Shown: positions 26,958 through 37,477, counted from the first letter of the stretch. The stretch is 64,000 nt of DNA from Verrucomicrobiota bacterium (GCA_016721945.1 JADKHC010000015.1:43803-107802), one strand, 5' to 3'. Notes: generated by a model from the sequence alone, not told the origin. Translations and numbers: made by a program.

Positions 26958-28519
26958 ATGAACACGCTCAATCGTTTCATCCTTACGTTTACCATTCTGA
27001 CTTGCGCCGCCCTAGGCCGGGCGGCGACGGCGCCCGTTTTCGAATGGAGCGTCTACAAGCAGGCGGATTATCCCGCCAACGGGATGAACATCATCATCAC
27101 CGCCGAAGGCTACACCGCTTCGCAAAAGGCTCAGTTCATTTCCGACGCCCAGACCACCATCGAAGGCATGCTTCAGGTCGAACCCTGGAAAAGCTACGCC
27201 TCCCATATCAATTTCTACACCTCCTGGGTCGTCTCTAACCAGTCGGGCATATCCACCATCAACGGCTCTGTGGTCACTAAAGTCGACACTGCTTTCAAAG
27301 CCGTCTACAATGAGATGGTTCGGGAGGATGGCGGTTGGGACTCCGGTATTATGGCTGCCTATCAGAAGGCCGTGCCTGTGCAAGGCCATCACCTACTGCT
27401 GGTCAACGCCCCAACCAACGGTTTTGGCCTAAGCGAATCCAATTCGGGCGGGGCATCAGTTACAACGGCTGCGGGAGTGACAACCTTTTGCCTATCCAAC
27501 CCCCAATTCGAGTCGCGCAAGGTGCCCTTCATGAGTTCGGCCACTCAGTGGGTGGACTGGCCGACGAATATAAGTCTGTAAATGGAACCGGTTACCCCAA
27601 CTTTGCCACCGACCTCAACAATCTGCCCTGGGCCAAGTGGATCGACGCTTCTACACCGCTCCCCACCCCGGATTCTTTTGTTGTCACCACGGGGAACGTC
27701 TATCGCCCGGAGTGGTACTCCGTCGCTGGTGCCTTCACTGACACCCGCTATGCTGGTTATCGCCCGACTATTCAATCGATCATGCGAGGTGGTAAGGAAT
27801 ACGGCTGCGTGGATACCGAGGCCATGCTGTTGGCCTTCTACCGCAACACCGGTCTACTCTTATCCAAGTCGCCCAGCACGGACAGCGCGATCATTCGTGG
27901 CGGCAAGGAGCAAACCTTCACTGTCACGACTTGGGTCGCTCCGGCCACCATCACCACCACGTGGTACCTCGATGGCAGTCAATACACCGCCAACAAGTCG
28001 GTCACGCTCCAGGCCAACTCGCTGACTCCGGGTGCGCATACCCTCAAGGTCGTGGTTAAGGACACCACGGCCATGGTCCGAAACGATCCCAAGAACTATA
28101 CCCAGGCCGAACATAGCTGGGCCCTCACCATTGGCAACATCCCCACCATCACCACCCAGCCCAGCAACGCATCGGTCACGGCAGGTCAGTCTGCTTCCTT
28201 CTCGGTGGTGGTTGATGCTGGTGGGGCTCCGGTTAGCTACGTTTGGAAAAAGGGCGGTGTAGTCATCACCGGCGCCACTTCCGCCTCCTATTCTCTCAGC
28301 TCGCCGTCTAGTACCGACGCCGGTTTCTACACCGTCGTCGCTACGACCTCTGACGGCTCCGTCACCTCCAACGCCGCGACCCTCGCGGTCACCACACCCG
28401 TCACCCCGAGTTCTTCCGGCGGCAGTGGCAGTGGCGGCGGTGCGCTCTCCCCCTGGGCACTCCTCGGCTTCGCGCTTCTCGGCGTAGGCCGTTTCGCCCG
28501 CCGGACGCAGCGGAGCTAA
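26958..28519 (+). pseudogene. M64-family metallopeptidase with GlyGly-CTERM-like tail, copy 1 (one-base frameshift)
   Basis: About 520 residues if joined. The first frame (ATG 26958) gives a signal peptide and the M64 N-terminal part (FEWSVYKQADYPANGMNIII, AEGYTASQKAQFISDAQ). It runs into a stop at 27581. The catalytic site HEFGHSVGGLADEY (HEFGH codons at 27530-27544) is in the next frame; restoring one G near 27523 would join them as RKVALHEFGH. The second frame continues with two Ig-like beta domains (one starts TITTQPSNASVTAGQSASF) and ends in a Gly/Ser-rich tract, hydrophobic ALSPWALLGFALLG and basic RFARRTQRS, a GlyGly-CTERM-like sorting tail. M64 peptidases include IgA-cleaving zinc enzymes; the target here is unknown. 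Confidence 0.85.
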
Positions 28520-28613
28520 ACAACCTCTCCGTAGCCCCAAATTCATCGCGCGACAAACCCGTAGCCGGAAAGAAACATGAACACTGATCTCCAGTTTGGC
28601 GCAAAGTGCCGAA

Positions 28614-28689
28614 GGTGGAGCCCGATGTCCCCATCGGGCTTGATCGCAGCCCCGCTCAAACCAGCCCGTTAGGGACAACGGGCTCCACC
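28614..28689. repeat. Palindromic intergenic repeat, copy 1
   Basis: A 76-bp element bounded by GGTGGAGCCCG and its inverted partner CGGGCTCCACC. Each half contains a small hairpin (CCCGATG with CATCGGG, and CCCGTT with AACGGG). It lies 95 bp after the M64 stop and could act as a transcription terminator or stabilising hairpin. Other copies are at 30383-30458 (part of the tandem duplication), 42768-44148 (interrupted by an IS) and 50256-50330 (opposite orientation). Confidence 0.9.
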
Positions 28690-28855
28690 CAATTCATCGT
28701 TCCGGTTAAGCAACCACCCCGTATTCCCTTAGCGAAAATAAGCGCCAATTAGCGGTTTCAACCAGTTTTATAAATCCCTGTTAAACATAACTACCCCCTA
28801 CCGCCTTTCCCTCATTCAATTTCTGCATCACCACCAACGCACCTCTGACTTTTTC

Positions 28856-30288
28856 ATGAACACGCTCAATCGTTTCATCCTTACGTTTACCATTCTTACC
28901 TGCGCCGCCCTTGCCCGGGCGGCGACGGCGCCCGTTTTCGAATGGAGCGTCTACAAGCAGGCGGATTATCCCGCTAACGGGATGAACATCATCATCACCG
29001 CCGAAGGCTACACCGCTTCGCAAAAGGCCCAGTTCATTTCTGACGCCCAGATCACCATAGACGGCATGCTCGAGGTCGAGCCGTGGAAAAGCTACGCCTC
29101 TCATATCAATTTCTACACCTCCTGGGTCGTCTCTAACCAGTCGGGCATGTCTACCTCCGCTTCCGGGACGGTGGTCACCACCGTCGACACTGCTTTCAAA
29201 ACCATCTACGATGACGGTGCTGGAGTCTGGCGGCTGGGATGCCGGACATCTGGCTGCCTATCAGAAGGCCGTGCCCGTGCAAGGTCATCACCCATTGCTG
29301 GTCAACGCCCCCTCAACGTTTGGCTTGGGCGATATCAATCCTGGCGGCGCTCGAGGACAACGGCGGCGCAGTCACAACCTACGACATCCCCAATCCCCAA
29401 TATCGGCTCCTATTGCCTTACACGAGTTCGGCCATCCGTCGGTGGTTTGGCTGACGAATACAAAGCCTTGATAGAACGGGGTATACCCCAACTTGCCACC
29501 GACCCAAAAATCGCTATGCTGGTTATACAGCGACCTACCACTCGATCATGCGGGGCGGTTGCCAAAACTATGGCTGCGTCGGTACTGAGGCCATGCTGTT
29601 GGCCTTTTATCGAAATACCGGCCTGCTCTTGGCGAAGTCGCCAAGCACGGACAGTGCGATCATCCGTGGCGGTAAGGAGCAAACCTTCACCGTCACGACC
29701 TGGGTCGCTCCGGCCACCATCGCCACCACGTGGTACCTCGACGGCAGTCATTACACCGCCAACCAGTCGGTCACACTTCAGGCCAACTCGCTCACTCCGG
29801 GTGCGCATACCCTCAAGGTCGTGGTTAAGGATGCCACGGCCATGGTCCGAAACGATCCCAAGAACTACACCCAAGCCGAACACACTTGGGCCCTCACCAT
29901 TGGCAATGTCCCCGTTATCACCACGCAGCCCGGCAACGCGTCGACCACCGCAGGTCAGTCTGCTTCCTTCTCGGTGGTGGTTGATGCTGGTGGGGCTCCG
30001 GTTAGCTACGTTTGGAAAAAGGGCGGTGTAGTCATCACCGGCGCCACTTCCGCCTCCTATTCTCTCAGCTCGTCGTCTAGTACCGACGCCGGTTTCTACA
30101 CCGTCGTCGCTACGACCTCTGACGGCTCCGTCACTTCCAACGCCGCCACTCTCTCCGTCACGACGCCCGTCGCCCCCAGTTCTTCCGGTGGCAGTGGCGG
30201 TGGCGGCGGTGCGCTCTCCCCCTGGGCACTCCTCGGCTTCGCGCTTCTCGGCCTCGGGCACTTCGCCCGCCGGACGCAGCGGAGCTAA
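28856..30288 (+). pseudogene. M64-family metallopeptidase, copy 2, decayed
   Basis: Paralogue of the gene at 26958, nearly identical at both ends. It has single-base shifts near 29210, 29348, 29405 and 29430, and has lost about 125 bp at about 29500 relative to copy 1, removing a segment after the active site. The ALHEFGH codons survive (about 29417-29437), but no single frame joins them to the N-terminal part. The Ig-like domains and the GlyGly-CTERM-like tail (LSPWALLGFALLGLGHFARR) are intact in one frame from 29548. Because of the deletion this copy is a true pseudogene whatever the sequence quality. Confidence 0.85.
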
Positions 30289-30382
30289 ACAACCTCTCCG
30301 TAGCCCCAAATTCATCGCGCGACAAACCCGTAGCCGGAAAGAAACATGAACACTGATCTCCAGTTTGGCGCAAAGTGCCGAA

Positions 30383-30458
30383 GGTGGAGCCCGATGTCCC
30401 CATCGGGCTTGATCGCAGCCCCGCTCAAACCAGCCCGTTAGGGACAACGGGCTCCACC
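30383..30458. repeat. Palindromic intergenic repeat, copy 2
   Basis: Identical in layout and nearly in sequence to the element at 28614-28689; it was copied with the M64 gene in the tandem duplication, so it is not an independent insertion. Confidence 0.9.
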
Positions 30459-30575
30459 CAGTTCATCGTTTTGGTTAAGCAAATATCCTAAATTCCCTTA
30501 GCGTAAATAAGCGCCAATTAGCGGTTTCAACCAGTTTTATTTCTCCTCTTTAAACATAACTACCCCCTTTCACCC

Positions 30576-32486
30576 ATGAAAAGCCTCCTTCGTCGTGCTG
30601 CGTTTCTGACCGCGCTCCTCCCGCTGTGTCTTTCTGCCGCGCCCTCGACCCCGGTGGGCACACCAATCAAATTCACGTTTGACAGTTTGCTCCCCGTGCC
30701 CACCGGAGCCCAGTCCATGGTGGTGGAACTACGTGGCGGTAATGGCGGAGCAGATGCCAACGCAGGCAGCGGCTGCTCCTTCACCGCCACCTTCGCCGTG
30801 ACTGAAGGCCAAACCGTCGAGATCTCCTCCAGCAGAAACGGCAGCGGAGCTTGGAAGGTTGTGGGTGACTTCGGTTGGGCTATCGCCGGTCAGGGCGGTT
30901 ACCAATCTGGCCGCACTTCTGGCAAGGGCGCACGTTCAGAAAGGCGGCAGTGCCGGAGCGGTAAACAGCGCGCCAAACGGCAGCACGGGCGGTCAAGGCC
31001 GTGGCGGCCAAGGCATAACCCCTTCCACGGGTGGCAATGGCTTGAATCAAGGTTCTTTTTCTCCCGGTACGATTGGGGCGTCGGGTGGTGACGGTCAACT
31101 CTGCCGAGGCAGTGGCAACGGCGGTGATGGTTGGGGTGGTGGCGGCGGTGGTGGCGGTGCGAGCTTTGGCAACAATTCAAGTAGCAGCAGTTACGTCGCC
31201 TTAGTAGCCTATCCCGGCGGCGGTGGCGGCTCGGGCGCGAAGAATTCCGACGGCACCACCCCCGTCTTTGTCAACGGAGCCCCACACCTAACCGACGCCA
31301 ACCTCACCGTGCCTTGGGCGGGCGGCGTCTATATCGCGTTTTTCGCAGACGGTACATCCGAGCCAAATCCTCCAACCGCGACTATCTCGGCCAATCCTGC
31401 GATCATCGTCCTAGGCGCATCTTCAACCCTGACGGCTAGCTATGCTGCCGACACTGCAAAGGGCGACGCTCTCACCAGTACCGCCATCGAGTGCGCAACT
31501 TACACCGTAAGCAACGATCCCCCGATCGATGCCGCCAGTCGCACCTATGTCTTCAACCCGCAGGCACGGGGAACCTACACCTTCGAGGCCACCGCCTCAA
31601 CTCATATCATACAGGCAAAATTACCTTACGCATCCTGCAAAGTCACCGTCCTGGCCTCCGCAACCGACGTAGGGGCTTGGATCAATGCCACCCACTTACA
31701 GCTCCGGCTCCCTACAATGGACATCTGTCATGGGGCAGCACCAATGCCACTAGCGTTTCCGTGAGCGGCCCCGGAGTCTCCAGTACGACCCAAAACGAAT
31801 CTTCTCTTCCCCTCGCGCTTCCGACTCCCGGTACATACACCTACACGATCACCGCAACACAGGGGACCCAGACCGCGACCGACACCGTCACTGTCACGGT
31901 CACCCCCAATGCCTACGCGCTCACCACGTCCGTGACCGGCCTGGGCACCGTCACCGGGGCTGGTAGTTATAAAGCCGATACACAGGTGAACCTCACCGCC
32001 ACCCCCAATGCCGGACAGTCGTTTATCAACTGGACGGGCGACACCGGCCTCCCAACCGGTTCACCCGCATTCACTCAACCAAGCCTAACCGTCAAGATGA
32101 ACCAAAACCGGGGCATCGTGGCCAACTTCACCAACTCCACCGGCACGACGCCGCAGGTCATAACCTTTGACGACCCCGGCACGCATGACCTGTCGGTAGG
32201 TTCGATTACCCTCAACGCCTTTGCCGATCCCGGCCACCGACCGGTGACGCTCACCGTGATCTCGGGTCCGGGCACGCTCCTTGGCAACGTCCTGACCTTC
32301 ACCGGCGGCGGCGATATCATCATCGAGGCCGCTCACCCCGGCGACGCGACCTACCTGCCAGCCACTCCGGTTCAACGCACAGCACGCGTTGGCGGACCTG
32401 CCCGAGTTTCGGTCAAACTCCAAAAACCCGCAACCAATCTCATCCAGAAGTCTTCGGGCAACTCCAACTTCGAAATCAAAAAATAA
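30576..32486 (+). pseudogene. Secreted Gly-rich protein with beta-repeat domain, two frame disruptions
   Basis: About 636 residues if joined. The ATG at 30576 starts a signal peptide (LRRAAFLTALLPLCLSAAPS) and a beta-rich domain. At about 30920 the meaningful frame shifts by one (Gly-rich part: GGQGRGGQGITPSTGGNG, GGDGWGGGGGGGGASFG), and at about 31690 it returns to the first frame. The last part holds an Ig-like segment and an InlB/Flg_new-type repeat (GLGTVTGAGSYKADTQVNLT then NAGQSFINWTGD). The compensating shifts mean the outer frames match, so a single gene is likely. The Gly-rich domain recalls surface proteins. It follows the M64 duplication directly and is 35 bp before the toxin-like gene. 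Function unknown. Confidence 0.7.
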
Positions 32487-32521
32487 CCAGGAAATCCCGC
32501 CACACCGCTCGACTCATCGAT

Positions 32522-33933
32522 ATGTCGCTCGACAACACCAACTACAATCCGTGGAGCCTCTGGCTAAGCAGCCAGGAGCCAGGCCGGTTTGCGCACCCGA
32601 ATGCACCGGTGGGCGGAGTTGGTTTTGGCGTGGCGCAGGAGTACGGAACAGACGAAGACCCGAGTTGGTGGGGCGTGCCGCATCCAAATTCGCCAGCGGG
32701 ACGGCATGTGACGCCCGACGAAGCAGCGTCGGGCTATTTGAGCTTCGAGTTTGAAAAGGCCCGCGAACGCGTCCGCGCTTCCTCGTCGTGGGTTAGGCTG
32801 CGCGAAGCTGCGGTACTAGTTTTAGGGCCGCAGAGTTTTGGCCTGGGCGTTGGTTATGGCTTCGTGAAAAATCCAGTCGTAAGCCTGGGTGAACTGATGC
32901 AGCTGCAGAAGCTATTTATCGAAGCGGACCTGTACGACCGCCTCACCCATCAAACGCCTTGGTGGAAACAACTGCTGATCAGTGCAGCAATAATCAACCC
33001 CGTGGGAGTGTATTTGGTTACCTCCAGGGTCGAAGCGGGCACAATTACATTGGGAGATTTGAAACGCGCTTACGAAACGCGCGAGGCCTTGATCAAGGAA
33101 TTACGCGAGCTCTTCTCGAATCCAGGGGATTTCTTCAAGGAGTTGGCCGAGCAGACGAAGAAGAACTACGTCGAGAAGTGGCAGCAGTTCTGCAATCTCC
33201 AGCTAAAAACCGATCTCAAGAGCAAGTTCGAAGCCGGAGAAATCTTTGGCGATGTGCTAATGGACATGGTCATGCTGGTGCTGACGGCAGTGAGCGCAGT
33301 CGGTGCCGCCCGGCAAGCTGCCGCTCAAGCCGCAAAACTAGCCGCCAAGTTCCCCCAACTCACCCGCGTCGCCGAATACATCCGCAGCCTCCGCTCCGCC
33401 AAAGCCGGTGCCGTGGCCGAAGAAGGGGGGGGAGCGGTGAAGGCGGCCAGTACGAAAACAGATGCACTTGTGACCAAAAGTGTCAAATCCACAACGATCG
33501 GATGGCGCTCAAACCTGAAGTCGAAAAAGGATCGTTCAAAACACAGCGCGAAGTCGACATGAACAGCCTCTCGCCAGATGAAAAGAAGGCAGTGGATACG
33601 ATGGAAAAACAAGGTCGAGACACATTAAAGGACCAAAAAGAACTCCTAAGCAGCGGTGATAACTTTGAGGCCAAGATATATCGCGTGATAGGAAGGATAA
33701 CAACTTTATGGATCTTCTTGGACACAGCGAAGCACCGCACAAACCGCAGAATGGCGATCTGGATATGCTCGATCAAAAAGGTATGCCGAGTGGAATCGAA
33801 GTTATGTTGAACAGACTGTGGACCCTGAGGGCATGAAAAGTTCTTCCCGGCCAACAGCGCCAATACCGCCGCGCAATCTGGAAGTTTGCAGGGCGATGCC
33901 GCGATAGATTCAAGATTCAGCTGGCACCACTAA
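32522..33933 (+). pseudogene. Polymorphic-toxin-like protein, C-terminal part frameshifted
   Basis: The intact first frame runs 32522-33562 (346 residues). It has no signal peptide. Its middle (SKFEAGEIFGDVLMDMVMLV then LTAVSAVGAARQAAAQAAKL) resembles the Gly/Ala-rich helical region that precedes toxin domains in many T6SS and Rhs-type effectors. The following C-terminal part can be read only by changing frame near 33490, 33687, 33780 and 33838, each equivalent to one lost base: KGSFKTQREVDMNSLSPDEK, then NNFMDLLGHSEAPHKPQNGD, YAEWNRSYVEQTVDPEG, and FFPANSANTAAQSGSLQGDA up to TAA at 33931. This would make about 470 residues. The putative toxin domain is not recognised. Calling it a T6SS cargo is inference from style and proximity. 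Confidence 0.5.
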
Positions 33934-34826
33934 TGCCACGCCCACCCACGCGATAGCCTTGGACCTGTTAAGTTCAAAAGCTGATCACTGTCGGAAGCAT
34001 CAAACACTGCTCAATATCCAGCCATCTGCTCCAAAACCGTTCTACAGATCCGCACCATGAGAAGCAAACTCAGACGATTCCCGAAGCAAACGAAGTCTAT
34101 TTAGAGACCTGCTCGATGGTACGGGCTAAGGCCGGAACGGTACGCCAGAAGGACGCATAGATTCATTAAAGTATTAGATTTGGTTCAGCAATTAATGCGG
34201 ATGAAGTTGACTACTGGATTTTACCGTTAAGCCACATGAGGGAATGGGGCGTGACCATATGGATCAGTTGGTCGGTTTGGCTGAAAAACTAAAGTTATCG
34301 GTAAAAATCGTATCGACGAAAGCGCCTCGCATACTCATTTTTTCTAAATGGTATGAACGGCCACAACCGTTAAGAAGCTATTATACCCTATGTCAACCAT
34401 GAAATCGATCCAAGATTCAAGCCCCATCGGTGACGCGGTTGAAATATCATTTATTATATAATTTAAGCACTATGAATACTCAAGAGTTCTGCATAAAGCT
34501 GCAAGAACAGAAAGCGCTGGAGAAAAGAAACAGGTTCCGCAAAGTCTGCGCGATCTAAATCAATCTGCGCTACACTTGGTGTTTATGAAACGCTGGAGCT
34601 GAAACTGGCGATATTGGAATGAAGAAAGGTTAATAGGAATTAAACTTTGGATAACTCGCTAGCAAGTGATCGACGAAGACCGCGAGTTAGACCTAATTCT
34701 CATATAAATTATCCAATTACGAAGAGAGCCTACAAGAGCCTCTAATAAGAATAAAGACAAGATCATAAACATTCGTCGGTCAAAACACCCCCTCCCTTTA
34801 AAAACAACCAGCCTCAACCCCTAAAC
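33934..34826. other. AT-rich tract with fragmentary coding signal, possibly a decayed immunity gene
   Basis: No frame of 60 codons exists in these 0.9 kb, but short protein-like pieces lie in successive plus-strand frames: NADEVDYWILPLSHMREWG (about 34194-34251), MDQLVGLAEKLKLSVKIVST (from 34259), and VPQSLRDLNQSALHLVFMKR then NWRYWNEERLIGIKLWITR (about 34530-34665) with a TGA between. Genes for immunity to polymorphic toxins usually lie directly downstream of the toxin, so one or two broken immunity genes are plausible. GC is much lower than around it. The last 100 bp lead into the PilT-like gene and should hold its start region. Confidence 0.4.
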
Positions 34827-35870
34827 GTGGCCCCCCTGCTCGCACATCTCGACTCTGGTTTGACCCGCAGCGCTTCCGACTGGCATTGGAAGGTCGGCGA
34901 GCCCGGAGCCCTGCGCACCTACGGACATCTCACTCAGGATGGACCCGTCGTTACGCAGGCCGACTTGGACGCCTTTATTATAGAATATAGGCTTAGCCCA
35001 TCCGCCGAGAGTCTCCATCAGGACGCGGCCTTCTCCTATAAAGGTGAATCCTTCCGCTGGCACCGGTACTCGAGTGAGGGCAAAACCACGGTCTCCATTC
35101 GGCATATCGCCCAAAAGGCCAGCGCCCTCGACTCCCTCGGAATTCCTCTAGCCTTCAAGAATCTGCTGACTGCCGACTCCGGCCTCATCCTCGTCACCGG
35201 TCCGACCGGTAGTGGAAAAACCACTACCCTCACCGCAGCTATCAACTACATCAACGAGACCGCAGATAAGTTGATTGTCACGCTGGAGGACCCGGTTGAG
35301 TTCCGCCACACCAACAAAAAAAGCATCATCCGGCATCGCGAGTTCGGCCGCGATTTCGACAGCTTCCCTGACGCGATCAAGTACACTATGCGCCAGGACC
35401 CCGACATCATCCTGGTCGGCGAAATGCGCGATTTCTCCACCATCGCGGCGGCGTTGTCGGCGGCCGAAACCGGGCACCTCGTTCTCGCCACCCTCCACAA
35501 CCGCACCGCACCCGATGCCGTCGGACGCATCATCGATGCGGCCAAGGACTACGACGCCCATCTCATCACCTCACAACTTGCCCGCCACCTCCTCGGCGTG
35601 TTGGCCCAACAACTCCCCGAAACGATCGAAGGCAAACGCACCGGGGTTTTTGAACTCATGCTGCAAACCACCGCGACACAAAGCCTCATCCGCGAGCATC
35701 GTTTCGACGGCCTCCACGACGAGATCAACCGCGGCTCCCAGCACGGTATGATCAGCTTCGACGAATCGCTCAAAAACCTCTGCTTAAAACGCCGTATCAC
35801 GGCCGACGAAGCTCTCGCCTGCGCCTCCCGCCCCGACCTTTTGAAGCCCCTTCTTAAAAATTTCCGATGA
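34827..35870 (+). CDS. PilT-like retraction ATPase
   Basis: The 347-residue protein (GTG start at 34827) belongs to the GspE/PilT ATPases: Walker A GPTGSGKT (125-132), Asp box LIVTLEDPVEF, Walker B DIILVGEMRD and His box TGHLVLATLHN. As in PilT, it lacks the N-terminal domain and CxxC zinc site of GspE/PilB, and it ends in a short helical region. A retraction motor beside a GspE-type motor suggests a dynamic pilus, or a secretion system that borrows pilus parts. Its stop overlaps the ATG of the secretin gene by 4 bp (ATGA). Confidence 0.9.
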   Translation: MAPLLAHLDSGLTRSASDWHWKVGEPGALRTYGHLTQDGPVVTQADLDAFIIEYRLSPSAESLHQDAAFSYKGESFRWHRYSSEGKTTVSIRHIAQKASALDSLGIPLAFKNLLTADSGLILVTGPTGSGKTTTLTAAINYINETADKLIVTLEDPVEFRHTNKKSIIRHREFGRDFDSFPDAIKYTMRQDPDIILVGEMRDFSTIAAALSAAETGHLVLATLHNRTAPDAVGRIIDAAKDYDAHLITSQLARHLLGVLAQQLPETIEGKRTGVFELMLQTTATQSLIREHRFDGLHDEINRGSQHGMISFDESLKNLCLKRRITADEALACASRPDLLKPLLKNFR

Positions 35871-37477
35871 AAAAACACCCACTCCTTGCTCTCAACGCCT
35901 CCATCCTCTGCACGCTGGCATCATTCGCGTACGCGGCCGAAAACCTGCCGCAACCGCCCGCCCCCGCCGCTGCCGAACAGTCCGCCAGAGCCATTGCTGC
36001 CGATACGACTTCAGGTCAGCCCGAAAAATCCATGCTCGACCAGGACGTTTTCAACTACCGGGGTGAGGAAGAAGACATCCAGAACGCCCTGCAACTCATC
36101 GGTCGCACCTACAATTTGACCGTCGTTTCCGATCCTGACATTATCGGCAAAACCACTTTCCAAGTTCCTCGTGGGACCGTGCGCGACGTACTCAATTCCA
36201 TCTGCCAGCCCAACGGCTACTACTACGAGCAATCGAAGCAGAACCCCCGCTACATCTACGTTAAAAAGAACAAGTCCGTTTTATATACCATCGAATATCC
36301 CCAACTCGAGCGCACGAGCACCGGCAACAGCAGCGTCACCCTCAGCGGTGGCAACGGCGGCTCCGGCTCGGGCGCAAGCGGTTTCGGTGGCTATGGCGGA
36401 GGTGGCTATGGCGGCACCCACAGTCCGACTGGGAACGGCGGCTCCAGCGGCAACAACTCGAGCATGAGCGACCAGACCAGCATCCAGATCTCCTCCACGA
36501 ACGAGGGTGATTTCTGGGCCGGCGTCAACGAGGAGATCAAGGGCATGCTCCGCCCCGGCGAAACCTATTTCATCAATAAATTCACCGGAATCGTCTCCGT
36601 AAAAGCCGCACCCCGCCGTCACGAGGAAGATATTTCCCCGTATATAAATCTGCTCAATGATATCATCAATCAGGAGGTATTTATCGACGCCCAAATCCTC
36701 GAGATATCGTTCTCCGACCAAAACAAACTCGGTGTCGATTGGACCCAGGCAGCGACATCTATCGACAACGCCGTCGACGTGAATTTCGCCTCGACCGCGA
36801 CCAACATCACCACCGTGGGCGCGACCCAACTCGGCAACAACACCTTTGCCGCCAGCGTCTCCTCCGGCAAACTTTCCGCCGTCATCAGCGCGTTGAAAGA
36901 ACAGGGCACCGTCAGGAGCAAATCAAACCCCAAGCTCTCCACCCTCAACAACCAGACTGCGATCATCGCTGTCGGCACGGAGCAAACCTTCTTTTCGCTC
37001 GACAGCTCCTTCAATCAATCGACCGCCACCTCTGTCGCTCAAACTTCCACCGTCAAACGGTATGTAAAAGACAAATACACGTTCGGTGTCGTCCTTCAAG
37101 CCACGCCCTACGTACGTCGAGACGGTTCCATCACACTCGATCTGCTACCTTCCATCACCAAGCTGGTGGGATTTAACAAGGACCCAGACCAGAACCCTTC
37201 CCCGAACGTCGACCAGAAACGCATTTCCACCATCGTCCGCCTGCGCCCGGGAGAGGCCGCGATCATCGGCGGCATGATCACCGAGACCGATGGTACGCAA
37301 ACCAACAGCGTTCCCTTTCTCGGCCGCATTCCAGGCATCGGCCAACTCTTCCGCACCGATGCGACCAATAAGAGCCATAGTGAAATCGTGATCATACTCA
37401 CTGCCAGCACCAAGAAGCCCTTGGCCAATACCTCCGCTCTCGCCCAAGTCAGCATCTCCGCACCTGTCGCCAAATGA
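35867..37477 (+). CDS. Outer-membrane secretin (GspD/PilQ family)
   Basis: The 536-residue protein has a signal peptide (cut near residue 23, after AYAA), one or two N-type domains (ALQLIGRTYNLTVVSDPDII), a Gly/Ser-rich insert near residues 155-205, and a C-terminal secretin domain with FIDAQILEISFSDQNKLGVD, then RISTIVRLRPGEAAIIGGMI and VPFLGRIPGIGQLFR, the hallmark V-P-x-L-G-x-I-P. It is shorter than GspD (about 650) because it has fewer N-domains. It forms the outer-membrane channel of the system. Its stop overlaps the gspE start by 4 bp. Confidence 0.93.
   Translation: MKKHPLLALNASILCTLASFAYAAENLPQPPAPAAAEQSARAIAADTTSGQPEKSMLDQDVFNYRGEEEDIQNALQLIGRTYNLTVVSDPDIIGKTTFQVPRGTVRDVLNSICQPNGYYYEQSKQNPRYIYVKKNKSVLYTIEYPQLERTSTGNSSVTLSGGNGGSGSGASGFGGYGGGGYGGTHSPTGNGGSSGNNSSMSDQTSIQISSTNEGDFWAGVNEEIKGMLRPGETYFINKFTGIVSVKAAPRRHEEDISPYINLLNDIINQEVFIDAQILEISFSDQNKLGVDWTQAATSIDNAVDVNFASTATNITTVGATQLGNNTFAASVSSGKLSAVISALKEQGTVRSKSNPKLSTLNNQTAIIAVGTEQTFFSLDSSFNQSTATSVAQTSTVKRYVKDKYTFGVVLQATPYVRRDGSITLDLLPSITKLVGFNKDPDQNPSPNVDQKRISTIVRLRPGEAAIIGGMITETDGTQTNSVPFLGRIPGIGQLFRTDATNKSHSEIVIILTASTKKPLANTSALAQVSISAPVAK

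Larger units (their letters stand above)
26946..30569 (+). repeat. Tandem duplication of a 1.7-1.85 kb unit (M64 gene plus downstream repeat)
   Basis: Two near-identical direct repeats lie at about 26946-28800 and 28845-30569. Both start at CTGACTTTTTCATGAACACG, contain an M64 peptidase gene, the palindromic repeat and a tail with CAATTAGCGGTTTCAACCAG, and end near TTAAACATAACTACCCCC. The second copy is shorter because of an internal deletion of about 125 bp. Similarity looks very high except in a central stretch (about 29200-29540), pointing to a fairly recent duplication followed by decay of copy 2. Confidence 0.9.

Noticed and set aside
27860..28678. Long minus-strand frames opposite both M64 copies (also 29410-30447)
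   Set aside because: Low-complexity Arg/Gly-rich shadows that occur in both duplicates because the DNA is the same.
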